From NCBI GenBank assembly GCA_036897485.1, contig JAYMTF010000148.1, positions 1 to 49,767 on the forward strand: a DNA stretch of 49,767 nucleotides, read 5' to 3'. A program made the translations under genes and the position numbers. Below the pieces are notes generated by a model. That model worked only from the letters and a program-made list of their open reading frames with translations. It was not told the origin of the DNA and did not search any database. This document shows positions 47,609-49,767 of the stretch, in pieces. The stretch's first letter is position 1; each line of letters opens with the position of its first letter. Origin of the DNA: Pelargonium nanum (lineage: Eukaryota > Streptophyta > Magnoliopsida > Geraniales > Geraniaceae).

Positions 47609-49767
47609 ATGCTTCCTAGAAAGAGAGCTGCGGGAGGAGAAGGAGAAGAAGAGGTGTCCGTAAACGCCACCGAATCTCTGGCTAAGAAGCATTGTTCGAT
47701 CTCCTCAGACGAAACCAACAACAACAAAGCTAACAACAGTTGCAGCAGCAACAACAACGACGCACTGATCATGTCTCTGGTTAACGGGAGCTCAACTGAT
47801 ATTGATGAGGATCTCCACAGTCGCCAGCTAGCTGTGTATGGCCGCGAGACCATGCGCCGACTCTTTGCCTCCAACATTCTGGTATCAGGAATGCGAGGCC
47901 TTGGAGCAGAGATTGGTATTGTGGAACTCTTGTTTATTATAATGCATTGCTCGATTGTTTATCTTCCTGTATAGTAAATGCTTATATAAGTATCTGCTAG
48001 CCCTTTTTGGATATTCTAAATCGTTTTGACTAAGCATAGTAGTTGTTTTTGTTTCTAGTGCCATTTAAGTTGTGGTGGAATTTTTGTGTGCATGTGCGCA
48101 ATGTTGCAAGTTTTAACAATGTACTTGTAGTATGTTGACTATTAGAACCGGCAATTCGTGTTGAGGTATCATGTTAGAGGTTAAATATGTGTGGTACACG
48201 AGACAATACAAACACAAAGTGTTTAATAATCGTACTAAAATATCGAACATGAGTTTGCTTGACTGATCGTGTCAGCTTTACCTCAAAAGAGAGACAGGCG
48301 TGATACAGTTGATGTTGCTCACATGCTCTTCTTCTACTCATGTACCTTAAGCACAGTAGATTTGGAATTTTGAATGATAAATGTAGGGTTGTGACTGAGA
48401 AAGAGGAGATGAAGAAAATTAGAGAGAAGATCGAGAGACAGATAAGAGAAGTGATTAAGTAACTAACCTAGACTAAGATTTAAGAATATATAATAACTGA
48501 TAGCATTAATCGTGTAAATCATGTCATGTTCATGTTGGGTCACATTCCGTGCATCAAATTGTCAGCTATATTTGACTATGATTGTTGATTTGAACTTGCA
48601 GCAAAGAATCTTATTCTTGCCGGTGTCAAGTCTGTGACATTGCATGACGAAGGAGTTGTGGAGCTGTGGGACTTGTCTAGCAATTTCATATTCTCAGAAG
48701 ATGATGTGGGGAAGAATCGGGCCATTGCGTCCATCCAGAAATTACAAGATCTAAATAACTCCGTGCTCATCTCTACTTTAACAACAGAATTAACAAAGGA
48801 ACGCCTTTCTGATTTTCAGGTATTGTATCTTTGTTTCTCAGCCACTTGCAGCTATTTGTTTCAGATTTCTGTACGCACTATGCAATGCTTGTTATATTGC
48901 TTCATTTTGGACCTTATGGTGATAATACAATCGTTTTATTTAGTACATATAATTAGATTATGGTGTTGTTCCAATTTTTATCCATGTATTTTTTATCATT
49001 TTGCAGATGTCTTTTTAAGTAATCTTAGATTTTGGTTTGCATTACGGGCGTGATTTTTATTTTATTTTGTTTTATAGTTTGGAGTCTGATACTAGTTGCT
49101 AATGGCACAGTATATCAGCTATAGGTTGGTGCCAATCAAGGCCAAAATATTGTAGCATAAAAAACGTGAATTAAACGGGGCTTTTGGTGCACCTGTATGG
49201 TGTAATCCTTGTAATGTTCTTGAATGTGTTTCGGTGTTTTCCATATACTTAATTTTTTTGAATAAAAGGTTTGCATCACATAAGATAAAGCTCTATAACT
49301 CATCATTTTTTTTGAAAATTTTAAAGGAGAAAGTTACCACCTTTAGTCTGCTCATGTGCTACACTTCCTACTCAGTAGTTGTTGGTATTGATGTTGATAC
49401 ACGATTCTAGATGCTACTGGCTGTAGTTTTTTTTTTAAAGGATGTTATTAGTATTTTTTATAAAAGGATGTTGATACATGATTCTAGATGATACATGAAT
49501 CTAGATGCTACTGGCTGTAGTTGTGATCTAACATAGTTTTATATGTGTTTCACTAGTGAGTGGAACCGTAAGCTGTAATTCTCTTTCAGGGATATGATTT
49601 TAATAGTAGTTGATAGTCTTGTACTTGGTGAAGTAGGTATGTATATGCATATGTAATTCTCTCTCTTTCTCTCTCTGTTATTTTATTTGAATTGTTTTCT
49701 AATATTTGGCATTTTATTTCTGTTGTACCAGGCTGTTGTGTTTACTGACATTAGCTTAGAGAAAGCA
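47609..49767 (+). CDS. UBA1: Ubiquitin-activating enzyme E1, N-terminal part (runs off window)
   Basis: Three coding exons are visible: 47609-47915, 48602-48819 and 49732-49767 (cut by the window end), 187 residues. The first about 65 residues are a variable, Ser/Asn-rich head with AKKH. From [20 protein letters not shown] onward it is the highly conserved start of plant UBA1/UBA2, with the first (inactive) adenylation domain: [20 protein letters not shown], then [21 protein letters not shown]1 uses ATP to activate ubiquitin and hand it to E2 enzymes. The catalytic Cys domain and the second adenylation domain must lie beyond 49767. UBA1 and UBA2 cannot be told apart here. Intron 1 holds a hAT-like MITE with a perfect 8-bp duplication. 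Confidence 0.93.
48143..48571. mobile_element. hAT-like MITE in E1 intron 1, perfect 8-bp duplication
   Basis: The left end is TAGAACCGGCAATTCGTG; the reverse-complemented right end is TATAGCTGACAATTTGATG (one-base offset). TTGACTAT flanks both sides (48135-48142 and 48572-48579), an exact 8-bp target duplication. Length is about 429 bp and non-coding. Confidence 0.85.
48820..49731. other. E1 intron 2 with local duplications
   Basis: An intron of about 0.9 kb. Near 49390-49520 the phrase GATTCTAGATGCTACTGGCT and AAAGGATGTT(A/G)-type words recur two to three times, showing small local duplications. A CT microsatellite lies near 49660-49677. No gene. Confidence 0.6.

Overview
The window is nuclear DNA of a flowering plant, almost certainly a eudicot. 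It is AT-rich. Its genes are split by many GT-AG introns and code for plant-typical proteins: chloroplast-targeted DnaJ, plastid ferritin, TIC56, EREX and a DUF538 protein. It also carries a 7SL RNA gene with the plant USE promoter and small plant-type transposons (hAT, Stowaway and Tourist-like MITEs, tRNA-derived SINEs). I cannot place it more finely from sequence alone. Exon boundaries were read by eye and checked by reading-frame arithmetic; every coding gene below except the remnant at 15.1-16.4 kb closes in frame.

Left part (1-17 kb): a CUE-domain ubiquitin-binding protein gene (+, 938-4436), a chloroplast DnaJ type-A chaperone gene (+, 5844-12991), a Pol III 7SL/SRP RNA gene (+, about 14259-14553), and a frameshifted remnant of an unrecognised protein gene (+, about 15113-16383). 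Middle (17-32 kb): EREX, a PX-domain Rab5 effector (-, 17278-23035), a DUF538 gene (+, 24119-26734), tRNA-Gly(GCC) (-, 26908-26978), and plastid ferritin (+, 29010-31578) with an iron-responsive IDRS element upstream. Right part (32-49.8 kb): 40S ribosomal protein eS4 (-, 32338-34374), TIC56 (-, 35457-39613), a GILT-type thiol reductase (+, 41226-42853), the kinetochore subunit SPC24 (-, 43230-45576), and the 5' part of a ubiquitin-activating enzyme E1 gene (+, 47609 to beyond the window end).

The genes are single housekeeping or organelle loci, not an operon or cluster, and share no evident pathway beyond a loose plastid theme (DnaJ, ferritin, TIC56). Introns and spacers hold many small mobile elements. 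One hAT-like MITE family (terminus TAGAGCTGACAATTC or close variants) recurs across the window; two copies still have perfect 8-bp target-site duplications.

No wholly new system is visible. The observations most worth a second look are: (1) an SPC24 intron with no GT donor, readable only as an AT-AC intron with a U2-type ATAAGT start; (2) a hAT MITE inside a CUE-gene intron that carries a 60-bp copy of the same gene's 3' UTR; (3) a duplicated TIC56 exon end, with a decoy splice donor and an in-frame stop, inside TIC56 intron 1; (4) a 7SL RNA gene with a clear Pol III type promoter; (5) a near-consensus IDRS plus a repetitive CU-rich, AUG-free leader at ferritin.
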